DNA of 64,000 nt, from contig NZ_MUYM01000056.1 in assembly GCF_002150765.1 (NCBI RefSeq), positions 120,411 through 184,410 of the forward strand, read 5' to 3'. The stretch comes from Lentzea kentuckyensis. Lineage in GTDB: Bacteria > Actinomycetota > Actinomycetes > Mycobacteriales > Pseudonocardiaceae. Positions 6,438-15,079 of this stretch are shown in pieces. The translations under genes and the position numbers were made by a program. Position 1 is the stretch's first letter; the number at the start of each line of letters is the position of its first letter. The notes under the pieces were generated by a model. The model was given only the letters and a program-made list of their open reading frames with translations. It ran no database searches and was not told the origin of the DNA.

Positions 6438-8972
6438 ATGCGCCGAATCCCTGCCCTGCTAGCGGTTTTGGTCGCTGTGCTCGCACTGGCGGTCCCCGCA
6501 CGGGCCGCCACGGGCATCACCGCGACCTTCTCCCGCACCGGCACGAGTGGCAAGTTCGTGGTCGCCAACGCGTCCACGACCGCGCTCAACGGGTGGTCGA
6601 TCAAGTTCGACCTGCCGGCCGGTGTCACCGTCAGCAACGCCCAGAACGCGACGACCACCCAGAACGGCACGAGAGTGACGCTCACTCCGGCCTTCTACAT
6701 CAACAATCTTCCGCCGGGACGCGACACCGAGCCGTACAGCCCCACGTTCACGTTGAGCACTGCGGCCGACCCGACCACCTGCACGATCAACAACATGGCC
6801 TGCGACGGCACCGGTGATCCGGCGCCGCCCGCGAGTGGTGTCACCGCCGACTACTCGGTGGCCGGCGGCACGGCGAAGTTCATCGTGCGCAACAACACCA
6901 CCGCGGCCATCTCCGACTGGTCGATCGTCTTCACGCTGCCCAACGGCGTGACGGTAAGCAACGGCCAGAACGGCACCGTCAGCCAGTCCGGCAACCAAGT
7001 CACCGTCACCCCTGCCCACTACAACAAGAGCGTCGCGGCGGGTGGCAGCACCGAGCCGTACAGCCCGACGTTCTCCATCAGCTCCAACGTGGAGCCGGTG
7101 ACCTGTCGCATCAACAACGCGAACTGCAGCGGCGCGCCGGACACTCCGCCCAGTGCCCCAACGGGTCTGAGCTCACCGAGCAAGACCACGCGCACGGTGA
7201 CGCTGCAGTGGAACGCCTCCACGGCGGGTTCGCTGCCGATCGCGGGCTACGACGTCTACACCGGCTCAACCCTCGCGACGAGCAGCACCGCGACGTCCGC
7301 GATCATCACCGGCCTCAACCCGAACACCGCGTATTCGTTCACGGTGCGGGCCAAGGACACCAAGGGAACGCAGTCGGCGCCGAGCGCGGCCGTCAGCGTG
7401 ACGACCAACAATCCCGCCAACGACACGACCCCACCGACAGCACCGGGCAATCTGCGCTCGACCGCCAAGGACGCGGGCAGCATCACGTTGGCGTGGAACG
7501 CTTCCACCGACAACAGCGGTGTCGCGAACTACGACGTCTACGTGGGCACGGCCGTGAAGACGACGGTCTCCGGCACCTCGACAACAGTGAGCGGCCTCGC
7601 GCCGTCCACGAGCTACACCTTCACCGTCAGGGCCCGCGACACCTACGACAACGTGTCCGCGGCGAGCAACGCCCTGACCGAACGCACCAGTGACATCGTC
7701 GGCGGGTACGCCCGTGTCGGGTACTTCGTGCAGTGGGGCATCTACGGGCGCCAGTACTTCGTGAAGGACATGGACGCCGCCAAGCTGACGCACGTCAACT
7801 ACGCGTTCGGCAACATCGACCCGGTCAACCTGACGTGTCTGCACGGCGTCACGAAGGGCACGAGCCCGAACCCGCAGGACCCGAACCAGGGCGACGGCGC
7901 GGGCGACGCGGAAGCCGACTACAGCAGGCCGATGAGCGCGGCGCAGTCCGTCGACGGGGTCGCGGACAGCGGCTGGGAACCGTTGCGCGGCAACTACAAC
8001 CAGCTCAAAAAGCTCAAGGCGAAGTTCCCGAACCTCAAGGTGCTGATCTCGCTCGGCGGCTGGACGTACTCGAAGTACTTCTCCGACGTCGCGGCGACCG
8101 ACGCGGCGCGCAAGAAGTTCGTGTCGTCCTGCATCGACGTCTATCTCAAGGGCAACCTGCCGACCTACAACGGTGCCGGCGGCCCCGGCACCGCGGCGGG
8201 CATCTTCGACGGCTTCGACCTCGACTGGGAGTGGCCGGGCGCCGAAGGCCACGCGGGCAACCACTTCGGCCCGCAGGACAAGGTCGACAACAGCCTGTTG
8301 ATCGAGGAGTTCCGCCGGCAGATCGACGCGTACGGCGCCACGACCGGCAAGCGCTACCAGCTGACCGCCTTCACCCCTGCCGACCCGGCCAAGATCGCGG
8401 CGGGCTGGGAGCTCGGCCGGGTCGCGCAGTCGATGGACATCTTCAACGTCCAGGGCTACGACTTCCACGGCTCCGGCAGCGACAACTCGTGGGAGCCGAA
8501 CCGGACCGGCCACCAGGGCAACCTCTACCCGGACCCGGACGACCCGTACCCGTTCCACTTCGACGTCGCGAGCACGGTGCAGGCCTACCTCGACGCCGGG
8601 GTGCCGTCGCGCAAGATCACGCTCGGGCTCGCGTTCTACGGCCGCGGCTGGCAGAACGTGACCAACGGCGGCAAGAACGGCGAGTGGCAGCCAGCGGGTG
8701 GGGCGGCGCCGGGCCAGTTCCCGGAGGAGGCGGGCACGCGCGGGTACGCCAACCTCGTCGCGTCCGTGCCGAACTGCACCGTCTTCCACGACGAGGTGGC
8801 CGTGGCGACGTCCTGCTACACCGGCAACCAGTGGTGGACCTTCGACGACGCGTGGTCGATCCAGCGCAAGACCGCGTGGCTGAAGTCGAAGAACCTGCTG
8901 GGCGCGATGTTCTGGGAGATGTCGGGTGACCGCGGCCCGTTGCTGGCCGCGGTCGACGCCGCCCTCCGCTGA
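6438..8972 (+). CDS. Secreted multidomain GH18 chitinase
   Basis: An 844-aa secreted enzyme. Order: signal peptide (1-23, cut after PARA), two similar cellulose-binding-type (CBM2-like) beta-sandwich modules (about 24-130 and 135-235, each with NGWSI/SDWSI and a terminal Cys pair), two fibronectin type III domains (about 237-325 and 328-418), then a GH18 barrel (about 423-844). The catalytic motif DGFDLDWEWP gives the acid Glu598 with Asp594 and Asp596. It should hydrolyse chitin processively from the outside of the cell. The promoter carries a dre site, the gene has GGAG 6 nt upstream, and a 19-bp inverted repeat terminates it. Confidence 0.95.
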   Translation: MRRIPALLAVLVAVLALAVPARAATGITATFSRTGTSGKFVVANASTTALNGWSIKFDLPAGVTVSNAQNATTTQNGTRVTLTPAFYINNLPPGRDTEPYSPTFTLSTAADPTTCTINNMACDGTGDPAPPASGVTADYSVAGGTAKFIVRNNTTAAISDWSIVFTLPNGVTVSNGQNGTVSQSGNQVTVTPAHYNKSVAAGGSTEPYSPTFSISSNVEPVTCRINNANCSGAPDTPPSAPTGLSSPSKTTRTVTLQWNASTAGSLPIAGYDVYTGSTLATSSTATSAIITGLNPNTAYSFTVRAKDTKGTQSAPSAAVSVTTNNPANDTTPPTAPGNLRSTAKDAGSITLAWNASTDNSGVANYDVYVGTAVKTTVSGTSTTVSGLAPSTSYTFTVRARDTYDNVSAASNALTERTSDIVGGYARVGYFVQWGIYGRQYFVKDMDAAKLTHVNYAFGNIDPVNLTCLHGVTKGTSPNPQDPNQGDGAGDAEADYSRPMSAAQSVDGVADSGWEPLRGNYNQLKKLKAKFPNLKVLISLGGWTYSKYFSDVAATDAARKKFVSSCIDVYLKGNLPTYNGAGGPGTAAGIFDGFDLDWEWPGAEGHAGNHFGPQDKVDNSLLIEEFRRQIDAYGATTGKRYQLTAFTPADPAKIAAGWELGRVAQSMDIFNVQGYDFHGSGSDNSWEPNRTGHQGNLYPDPDDPYPFHFDVASTVQAYLDAGVPSRKITLGLAFYGRGWQNVTNGGKNGEWQPAGGAAPGQFPEEAGTRGYANLVASVPNCTVFHDEVAVATSCYTGNQWWTFDDAWSIQRKTAWLKSKNLLGAMFWEMSGDRGPLLAAVDAALR

Positions 8973-8977
8973 GGTCG

Positions 8978-9026
8978 ATGAAGGGCTCCTTCATCCACCT
9001 GAGGTCGATGAAGGAGCCCTTCATCC
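8978..9026. terminator. Bidirectional terminator, 19-bp perfect inverted repeat
   Basis: GATGAAGGGCTCCTTCATC (8978-8996) is repeated as its exact reverse complement at 9008-9026. Because each arm is itself nearly palindromic, the arms also read as a direct repeat preceded by TGAGGTC. It begins 6 nt after the chitinase stop and ends 2 nt before the stop of the minus-strand gene, so it should serve both. Confidence 0.85.
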
Positions 9027-9028
9027 CG

Positions 9029-9871
9029 TCAGTACTCGGACTCGTAGAGGCCCTGGAGTTCGGTGAGAAGAGCTGAGGAGTCGGGCAGCTGCTTGCCGTC
9101 CAGCGTGTTCACCCGCGTGATCTTGCGGACGCTGGACGCGAGGAACACGCCCTCGGCGTCGTAGAGCTCGCCGGTCTGGATCGGCTCCACGAGCACGGTC
9201 CAGCCGGCGCGCTCGGCGGCGCGGAACAGCGCGTACTGCGTGGTGCCGGGCAGGATGCCTAGCTTCGACGGCGGCGTCACCAGCGTCCTGCCGCGCACCA
9301 GGATCACCGTGGAGGTCGGGCCCTCGAGCACCGAACCGCTGGAGGTCGTGAAGATGACCTCGACGGCGCCGCGGCGCTCGGCCTCGCGGATCGCGGCCAT
9401 GTTGATCGCGTACGACAACGACTTGGCGCCCAGCAGCAGCCACGGCGCGCGGTCGGCGAGGTCCGGCTCGATGCCCCGGTCCAGAGTCACCGCGGACAGG
9501 CCCTCCGCGCGCTGCTTGAGCACCTTCGCGCCGATCTCCATGCCGAGCGCGAACCCGGTGCCGACGCCGTCGCCACCCTCGATGCCGCGGGTGTAGACGA
9601 GCTTGAGGGCGAACTCCCGGCCGCCGGTCCAGTTGCCGATGACGAGCTCGACGGCGCGCTCGAACTCCGCGCGCGGCGGCGCGGGCATGTCGAGCATGGC
9701 GGCGGACCGGTCCAGCCGGTCCAGGTGCGGCGTGAGTTCGCGGGGCTTCCCGTCGACCACGAGGATCGTTTCGAACACGCCGTCACCGCGCATGAGTCCG
9801 AGGTCGTCGACGCGGATCTGCGGCGAGTCGGGGTCAGCGAGGGTTCCGTCGAGCAGTGCCAGCACGCGCAT
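9029..9871 (-). CDS. Class IV aminotransferase, probable aminodeoxychorismate lyase
   Basis: A 280-aa PLP enzyme of fold type IV. The Schiff-base lysine is Lys150 in LLLGAKSLSY, and the cofactor-binding Glu is in VLEGPTST (Glu183). The N-terminal MRGDGVFET and Arg/His region fit PabC-type aminodeoxychorismate lyases, which release pyruvate to make p-aminobenzoate for folate. A D-amino-acid or branched-chain aminotransferase is the alternative within this superfamily. It is divergent from the Fur gene with only 26 bp between starts. Confidence 0.75.
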   Translation of the reverse strand: MRVLALLDGTLADPDSPQIRVDDLGLMRGDGVFETILVVDGKPRELTPHLDRLDRSAAMLDMPAPPRAEFERAVELVIGNWTGGREFALKLVYTRGIEGGDGVGTGFALGMEIGAKVLKQRAEGLSAVTLDRGIEPDLADRAPWLLLGAKSLSYAINMAAIREAERRGAVEVIFTTSSGSVLEGPTSTVILVRGRTLVTPPSKLGILPGTTQYALFRAAERAGWTVLVEPIQTGELYDAEGVFLASSVRKITRVNTLDGKQLPDSSALLTELQGLYESEY

Positions 9872-9877
9872 GGACCG

Positions 9878-9890
9878 AGCCTACTAACAT
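9878..9890. promoter_or_regulatory. Back-to-back leaderless promoters for two divergent genes
   Basis: TAACAT at 9885-9890 is 7 nt before the GTG of the Fur gene at 9898. On the other strand AGCCTA (9878-9883) reads TAGGCT and is 6 nt before the ATG of the aminotransferase at 9871. Both transcripts would be leaderless, and the two -10 boxes lie 1 nt apart, so only one polymerase can open here at a time. Confidence 0.45.
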
Positions 9891-9897
9891 CGGTGTC

Positions 9898-10332
9898 GTG
9901 GAGACCGCAAGAGGCCTGCGCAAAACGCTGCACGACCGCGGTATGCGGATGACGCCGCAGCGTCAGCTCGTGCTGGACGCGGTTCGGTCGCTCGAGCACT
10001 CGACGCCCGAGCAGATCTGTCAGCGCGTCCAGGAGACGGCGCCGACGGTCAACATCACGACCATCTACCGCACGCTCGACCTGCTGGACCGGCTCGGGCT
10101 GGTGCGGCACACACACCTGGGCCACGGCGCGCCGAGCTACTCCGTCGACGACCACCAGCACGTGCACCTGGTGTGCCACGTCTGCGGCCGGATCGACGAG
10201 ATCCCGTGTGAGCTTCTCGACCCGCTGGTCGGAACATTGCGGGCGCGCGACGGGTTCGAACTGGATGCAAGCCATCTCGCGCTGTCCGGCACGTGCCGCG
10301 ACTGTTTGAAGCAGGAGCAGGAGACCGAGTGA
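9898..10332 (+). CDS. Fur-family metalloregulator, Nur-like
   Basis: A 144-aa Fur-type repressor: winged-helix DNA-binding domain (about 1-85, with RMTPQRQLVLDAV and VNITTIYRTLDLL) and a dimerisation/metal domain. Metal-site residues are visible in VRHTHLGHGAPSY and HQHVHLVCHVCG. Structural zinc ligands are CHVC and CRDC. The HxHLGHGAP stretch is shared with Nur, the nickel regulator of S. coelicolor, so nickel sensing is more likely than iron or zinc, but this is inference. GTG 9898 is chosen from the leaderless promoter. It overlaps ygfZ by GTGA. Confidence 0.85.
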   Translation: METARGLRKTLHDRGMRMTPQRQLVLDAVRSLEHSTPEQICQRVQETAPTVNITTIYRTLDLLDRLGLVRHTHLGHGAPSYSVDDHQHVHLVCHVCGRIDEIPCELLDPLVGTLRARDGFELDASHLALSGTCRDCLKQEQETE

Positions 10333-11390
10333 CCCTCCCCGGAGCCGTCCCGCCGCCCGACGATTCCATCGATGCCGGCGTCGCCTGGCACTACGGAGAC
10401 CCGTTCGCCGAGCAACGTTCGGCCGCGCGGTCCGTCGTGGTCGTGGACCGCTCCAACCGCGGTGTGATCGCGATTCCGGGCGAGGACCGGCTCAAGTGGC
10501 TGCACCAGCTCACCAGCCAGCACTTCGAACAGCTGGGCGAGGGTGCCTCGACCGAGGCGCTGATCCTCGACGCGCAGGGCCGTCTGGAGCACCACATGGT
10601 CGTCGCGAACGTCGGCGGCACGGTGTTCCTCGACGTCGAGAAGGTCGACGACCTGCTGACGTACCTGAAGAAGATGGTCTTCTGGTCCAAGGTCGAGCCG
10701 CGCGACGCCACGGCCGAGTTCGCGCTCCTGTCGATCATCGGACCGGACGCTCCCGCGATCCTGGAGAAGCTCGGCATCCCCGTGCCCACCAGCGTCGACG
10801 CGCTCGGTGACGGGTTCGTGCGCCGGACGTCGTGGCCACTTCAGCATTCGTTCGACCTGCTGGTGCCGCGCGCCGACCGCGAGCAGTGGTGGCAGCGGAT
10901 CACTGACGCGGGCGCGCGTCCGGCTGGCAGCTTCGCGTTCGAGGCCCTGCGGGTCGAGGCGCTGCGGCCGCGCCAGGGCGTCGACACCGACGAGCGCACG
11001 ATCCCGCACGAGGTCAACCTGATCGACCCCGCCGTGCACCTGAACAAGGGCTGCTACCGGGGCCAGGAGACGGTCGCGAAGGTCCACAACGTGGGCCGCC
11101 CGCCGCGCCGGATGCTCCTACTCCACCTGGATGGTTCTGCGGACGGCCAGCCGGAGACCGGTGACCCGGTCACCCTGGACGGCCGCGCGGTCGGCCGGGT
11201 GGGCAGCGTGGTGTTGCACCACGAGCTGGGCCCGATCGCGTTGGCGCTGGTCAAGCGGTCTGTGCCGGTGGACTCGGACCTCGTCGCCGGAGCTCCCGAA
11301 AGGGAGGTTCAGGCACGAATCGACCCCGACTCGGTGCCGGCGGACACGCCTGGTCTGGGCCGGGAAGCCGTTCGCAACCTGCGGGGATGA
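10329..11390 (+). CDS. ygfZ: Folate-binding protein YgfZ
   Basis: A 353-aa member of the GcvT-like YgfZ family, tetrahydrofolate-dependent proteins that help assemble or repair some iron-sulfur enzymes. The diagnostic motif KGCYRGQE lies at residues 240-247, with the reactive Cys at 242. The N-terminal aminomethyltransferase-like folate domain is followed by a short beta-barrel. The GTG start overlaps the Fur stop (GTGA), so both are expressed together. Cytoplasmic. Confidence 0.92.
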   Translation: MTLPGAVPPPDDSIDAGVAWHYGDPFAEQRSAARSVVVVDRSNRGVIAIPGEDRLKWLHQLTSQHFEQLGEGASTEALILDAQGRLEHHMVVANVGGTVFLDVEKVDDLLTYLKKMVFWSKVEPRDATAEFALLSIIGPDAPAILEKLGIPVPTSVDALGDGFVRRTSWPLQHSFDLLVPRADREQWWQRITDAGARPAGSFAFEALRVEALRPRQGVDTDERTIPHEVNLIDPAVHLNKGCYRGQETVAKVHNVGRPPRRMLLLHLDGSADGQPETGDPVTLDGRAVGRVGSVVLHHELGPIALALVKRSVPVDSDLVAGAPEREVQARIDPDSVPADTPGLGREAVRNLRG

Positions 11391-11409
11391 ACCCCTAGAG
11401 TCCCGGGAC

Positions 11410-12234
11410 ATGTCCTTGGGCACTCTCATCACGGTCGCTCCCACCGGAGCGGAGCACGCGAAAGCCGACGTCCCGCAGCTTCCAGTGACCCTGGAAGAGC
11501 TGGTCTCGACGGCCCAGAGCTGCGAGCAGGTCGGCGCGGCGATGATCCACGTCCACATCCGCGGCGAGGACGCCTTGCCGTCGCTGGACCTCGGCCGCCT
11601 GAAGGCCACCGTCGAGGCTCTGCGCTCCGAGACCAACCTCGTCGTGCAGCTCTCGACCGGCGGGTCGGTGCACGACCCTGAGGAGAACCGGCTCCGCGTG
11701 CTCGAAGCGATGCCGGACTCGGCGTCCTGCACGATGGGCACGGTCAACTTCGGCGACGACGTGTTCATGAACCGCTGGGAGTTCATCGTCGCCCTGCACA
11801 AGGGCATGCAGGAACGCGGCATCGTGCCGGAGTACGAGATCTTCGACATCGGCCAGCTGGCGTCGTTGAAGCGCCTGCTGGACCAGCACGGCCTGCCCGC
11901 GGGCGGTCACGTGCACGTCGACTTCGTCATGGGAGTGCCCGGCGGCATGCCCGGAGACGCCGCGACGCTGGTCGCCGCAGTCAACGCTCTGCCGGACGGC
12001 GCAACCTTCTCCGCCACCGGGATCGGCCGGACCACGCTGCCGGTGATGTTCACCGCTTTGGGTGCGGGTGGCCACCTCCGAGTGGGTATGGAGGACACGA
12101 TCAGCTACTCACGTGGTGTGCCCGTTCGGGACAACGCACAGCTCGTAGCGCGCGCAGCAGGCCTGGCGAAGATCGCGCAACGGCCTGCTTTGTCGCCAGA
12201 TGAGACGCGAAAGCTCCTGGGCGTGCACATTTGA
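11410..12234 (+). CDS. BKACE-family beta-keto acid cleavage enzyme (DUF849)
   Basis: A 274-aa TIM-barrel enzyme of the BKACE family (3-keto-5-aminohexanoate cleavage type), which condenses a beta-keto acid with acetyl-CoA to give acetoacetate and a CoA ester using a divalent metal. The metal ligands are visible as HVH in AAMIHVHIRG and HVHVDF later. Substrate class cannot be read from sequence. ATG 11410 lies 20 nt after the ygfZ stop; the same frame is open upstream but overlaps ygfZ. Possibly co-transcribed with ygfZ. Confidence 0.85.
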   Translation: MSLGTLITVAPTGAEHAKADVPQLPVTLEELVSTAQSCEQVGAAMIHVHIRGEDALPSLDLGRLKATVEALRSETNLVVQLSTGGSVHDPEENRLRVLEAMPDSASCTMGTVNFGDDVFMNRWEFIVALHKGMQERGIVPEYEIFDIGQLASLKRLLDQHGLPAGGHVHVDFVMGVPGGMPGDAATLVAAVNALPDGATFSATGIGRTTLPVMFTALGAGGHLRVGMEDTISYSRGVPVRDNAQLVARAAGLAKIAQRPALSPDETRKLLGVHI

Positions 12235-12294
12235 GACAAGTTTGGTGCATGGGATGTGTTGGCGGGTGAGGAGGATCTACCGCAGGATGGACAC

Positions 12295-12864
12295 GTGATC
12301 GAGGTGCGTCCTGGCGGGCGCCGCCGAATCGACCGGGTGCTCGCCCCCGACTACACGGAGGGCGTCGAGCAGCGCCCGCTCGTCGAGGTGCGCGAACTCC
12401 GCGACGAGGCAGCGCAGGAAGAGACCGACCTGTCCTACCTGCGGCGGCTGCTGCACGCGCGGATCGACATCGTGCGTGCGGAGCAGGAGCGCCGCAGTTC
12501 CGGCGGTTCGGCGGTGGTCGAGCAACTGGCCACGATCCTGTCCACGAACGCTGTTGGGCCGGCGACCGGTCTGGGCCGGTACCAGACCCATGAGCCGTCA
12601 CGTGCTGATGCGCACCAACGGCACGTCGAGGCGCTTGTCTCCGACGTGGACCTCTCCGACGTGAGCAAGTTGTCCGACGATCGCCTCGGCGAGGCGTTGG
12701 AGATCTTCATCGCGGAAGAGGCCTCGGTGTCGGTGCGGCGACGCGAGGTGCAGGTGGTCGTGGACAAGCTCAACGCCGAGATCGCTTCGCGCTACCAGCG
12801 CGGGAGCGCGTCGGTGGACGAGCTGCTGGCGGCCGAGCGCGGACACCACCGCAGGAAGAGCTGA
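12295..12864 (+). CDS. RsiG-like c-di-GMP-binding protein (aerial mycelium formation type)
   Basis: A 189-aa, mostly helical cytoplasmic protein. Streptomyces RsiG is an anti-sigma factor of WhiG that acts when bound to a c-di-GMP dimer through two helices with the motif E-x3-S-x2-R-x3-Q-x3-D. Here the second copy is perfect (E142, S146, R149, Q153, D157). The first has His in place of Gln (E43, S47, R50, H54, D58). A PAS-GGDEF-EAL protein at 56064-58229 could control the ligand. GTG 12295 is the likely start; the frame is open to GTG 12256. Confidence 0.75.
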   Translation: MIEVRPGGRRRIDRVLAPDYTEGVEQRPLVEVRELRDEAAQEETDLSYLRRLLHARIDIVRAEQERRSSGGSAVVEQLATILSTNAVGPATGLGRYQTHEPSRADAHQRHVEALVSDVDLSDVSKLSDDRLGEALEIFIAEEASVSVRRREVQVVVDKLNAEIASRYQRGSASVDELLAAERGHHRRKS

Positions 12865-12865
12865 C

Positions 12866-12915
12866 TCCCACATTCTGGGACGGTCGTTCCACTTTCTGGG
12901 CAGCCGACCTAGCGT
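12866..12915 (+). promoter_or_regulatory. MFS gene promoter with tandem operator-like repeats
   Basis: TCCCACATTCTGGG (12866-12879) and TTCCACTTTCTGGG (12887-12900) agree at 12 of 14 positions and stand 21 bp apart, two helical turns. The first also has palindromic arms TCCCA/TGGGA. A promoter TTCCAC (12887-12892), 17 bp, TAGCGT (12910-12915) leads to the ATG at 12922 after 6 nt, so the mRNA is probably leaderless and the second repeat covers the -35. Confidence 0.45.
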
Positions 12916-12921
12916 GCCCTC

Positions 12922-14103
12922 ATGGGGTATCGCTGGGTCGTGCTGTGCATCGGAGCGTTGGCGCAAGGCACGAACGCGGCCGTGTTCCTCGGCCTGCCCG
13001 CGATCAGCCCGCAGCTCCAACAGCACTTCTCCCTGACGTTGCCGCAGGTCGGCCTGCTGCTGGGGGCCGTCAACCTGGGCACGATGATCGCGCTCGTGCC
13101 GTGGGGAGTCGTCGCGGACCGACGCGGTGAACGGCTCGTCATGACCATCGGCGGCCTCGGTGCCGCCGCGTGTCTGCTCGCCGTGGCGTTGGGCAACGCC
13201 TGGATCGCCGGACTCGCTCTGCTCGGCGCCGGACTGTTCGGAGCGAGCGTCAACGCGGCCAGCGGCCGGGCGGTGATGTCCTGGTTCAGCCAGGGGTCAC
13301 GCGGTCTCGCGATGGGCGTCCGCCAGACGGCGACCCCGCTCGGAGCAGCCCTGACCGCCGCCTTCCTGCCCGGAATCGCGATCGCGGCGGGCGTCCCCAC
13401 GGCGTTCGTCGTGCTGGCCGGCTTCACGGCGTTCGTGGCGCTCGCCGTGGCGGTGCTCGTACGGGAACCACCGGGCGCGGTCCGGGCGAGTTCCGAGCAC
13501 GGTCTGGTGCTCAGGGACCCCAGGCTGCTGCGGCTGTCGGTCGCCAGCGGACTGCTGGTGGTTCCCCAGTTCACCGCGACCGCGCTGCTGGTGCCCCTCC
13601 TGCACGAACACCGCGGGATGAGCGTCACGGCGGCCGCAGCGGTCTTCGCCGTCGCCCAAGCGCTCGGCGGGGCCGGACGACTCGCGGTCGGCGTGTGGTC
13701 GGACCGGGTGCGCAGCCGCATCGGGCCGTTGAAGATTCTCGCGGTGCTCACCGCGGCAGGGTTCGTGCTGGTCGCCGCGCTGGACCAGGCGCCGTTGCCG
13801 GTGCTGGTGGCGATCCTGGTCCCGACCGGTGTGTTCGCCCTGTGCTGGAACGGCCTCGCGGTCACCGAGGCCGGTGAGCTCGCACCGGACGGCCGCAGCG
13901 CCACCGCGATCGCCATGCAGAACTCGGCGAACTACCTCAGCGCCGCGACCACGCCGTTCCTCGCGAGCTTCGTCGCGGTGCACGTGGCGTGGCCTGCTGC
14001 CATGGTGCTGGCAGCAGTGGCGGCCGTGACCGCTCGGGTGCTGCTTCAGCCGTGGCGTTCCCTGCGGGCCAGCTCGCCCCAGAACTCGCGCAGCGTCTCG
14101 TAG
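12922..14103 (+). CDS. Major facilitator superfamily transporter
   Basis: A 393-aa membrane protein with about 12 hydrophobic segments. The loop 2-3 signature GVVADRRGERLVM and the second-half equivalent GVWSDRVRSRIG are visible, typical of drug or metabolite MFS exporters. Substrate unknown. Tandem repeats over its promoter suggest that a dedicated repressor controls it, but none is encoded next to it. Its last 58 nt overlap the 3' end of the convergent gene at 14046-14906. Confidence 0.88.
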   Translation: MGYRWVVLCIGALAQGTNAAVFLGLPAISPQLQQHFSLTLPQVGLLLGAVNLGTMIALVPWGVVADRRGERLVMTIGGLGAAACLLAVALGNAWIAGLALLGAGLFGASVNAASGRAVMSWFSQGSRGLAMGVRQTATPLGAALTAAFLPGIAIAAGVPTAFVVLAGFTAFVALAVAVLVREPPGAVRASSEHGLVLRDPRLLRLSVASGLLVVPQFTATALLVPLLHEHRGMSVTAAAAVFAVAQALGGAGRLAVGVWSDRVRSRIGPLKILAVLTAAGFVLVAALDQAPLPVLVAILVPTGVFALCWNGLAVTEAGELAPDGRSATAIAMQNSANYLSAATTPFLASFVAVHVAWPAAMVLAAVAAVTARVLLQPWRSLRASSPQNSRSVS

Positions 14104-14906
14104 CGCAACGCCACCTCGTCGGCGTCGCCCGACTCAAGCGCGTCGACGATGGCGTTCACGTCCGCCGCCGACGTGTCCTCCAGCAGGTCCTTGTCCTCCA
14201 GCAGCTGCACCAGGCCGCCGTAGTCGAGCTCGACGGCCGAGTGCGGATGGAAGTGCTCCAGCCAGCGGCCGGTGTCGGCGAGGACCGTGGCGGGCCCCTC
14301 GTCGCCCAGCGCGTTCTTCACGACCTTGAGCGCCCGTGCGACCCGCCGGCGTGCGTCGGCCATCGCGATGCGCCACGACACCTGACGTTCCGGGTCGTCC
14401 TGGGCGCTGGCCAGCACCACGCGGCGCTGGGCCGGGTCGACCAGGGCGAACCACGGCAGCGGCACGGTCCAGGTCGTGGAGATGACGTGGACGGCTCCTG
14501 CCGAGAGCTCTGCCATCACGGCCGACGCGCGCGCTCGGACAGTTTCGGGAGCAATGTCGAGGGCCGCGTCCTGAAGGATCGGCGGAGCGGAGGCCAGGAA
14601 GCCCACCAGAGCCGCCGCGGAGCGCGCCCTGAGGTCGAGGGGGCAGACGAGCGGTCCCGGGCCGACACGCGCGGCGTCAGAGGTCGGAACCTCGGCGGGG
14701 CTGATCGTCATCACGTCGAACGACTCGCCCGGAAGCAGCTTTTGTCCCAACTGTGATCGCAACCACAGCTCGCGTTCCCGGTCGCCCACCTCCGCGCGAG
14801 GCACAGGGCCGTTTTCCAGGGCTTTTCGCACCTTGTCCGCTAGCGGTGCGTCCAATACCGATAACGGTTCGTACACCCGTAGGTAGGCGACGAACGGTCT
14901 GGGCAC
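14046..14906 (-). CDS. Conserved protein of unknown function
   Basis: A 286-aa soluble protein with no membrane segment and no motif that I can tie to a reaction. It starts at GTG 14906 with GGAAGGA upstream (MPRPFVAYLRVYEPL). Codon use is normal for the region, so it is a real gene. Similar openings occur in uncharacterised proteins of related actinomycetes, as far as I recall. Its end overlaps the MFS transporter tail-to-tail by 58 bp. It is divergent from the DUF3073 gene. Confidence 0.7.
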   Translation of the reverse strand: MPRPFVAYLRVYEPLSVLDAPLADKVRKALENGPVPRAEVGDRERELWLRSQLGQKLLPGESFDVMTISPAEVPTSDAARVGPGPLVCPLDLRARSAAALVGFLASAPPILQDAALDIAPETVRARASAVMAELSAGAVHVISTTWTVPLPWFALVDPAQRRVVLASAQDDPERQVSWRIAMADARRRVARALKVVKNALGDEGPATVLADTGRWLEHFHPHSAVELDYGGLVQLLEDKDLLEDTSAADVNAIVDALESGDADEVALRYETLREFWGELARRERHG

Positions 14907-15079
14907 CTGTGCATCCTTCCACGCGAGGGCGGCCGCGAGATTTGGCGGTACGTGTCACGCCTACCGCGTCGCGAGGAACCCCATCGGCACGGTACGGTAG
15001 TTACCAGGAACTAGTTGTCGAGACGAGTGGGGCCGCCGTTCCCCCGGCCGCCCCCGTCCCTGTGCGAGGGGGTCGAGCC

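Noticed and set aside
7266..8789. 507-codon minus-strand frame inside the chitinase
   Set aside because: Shadow of the GH18 gene; no domain and R/V/A-rich.
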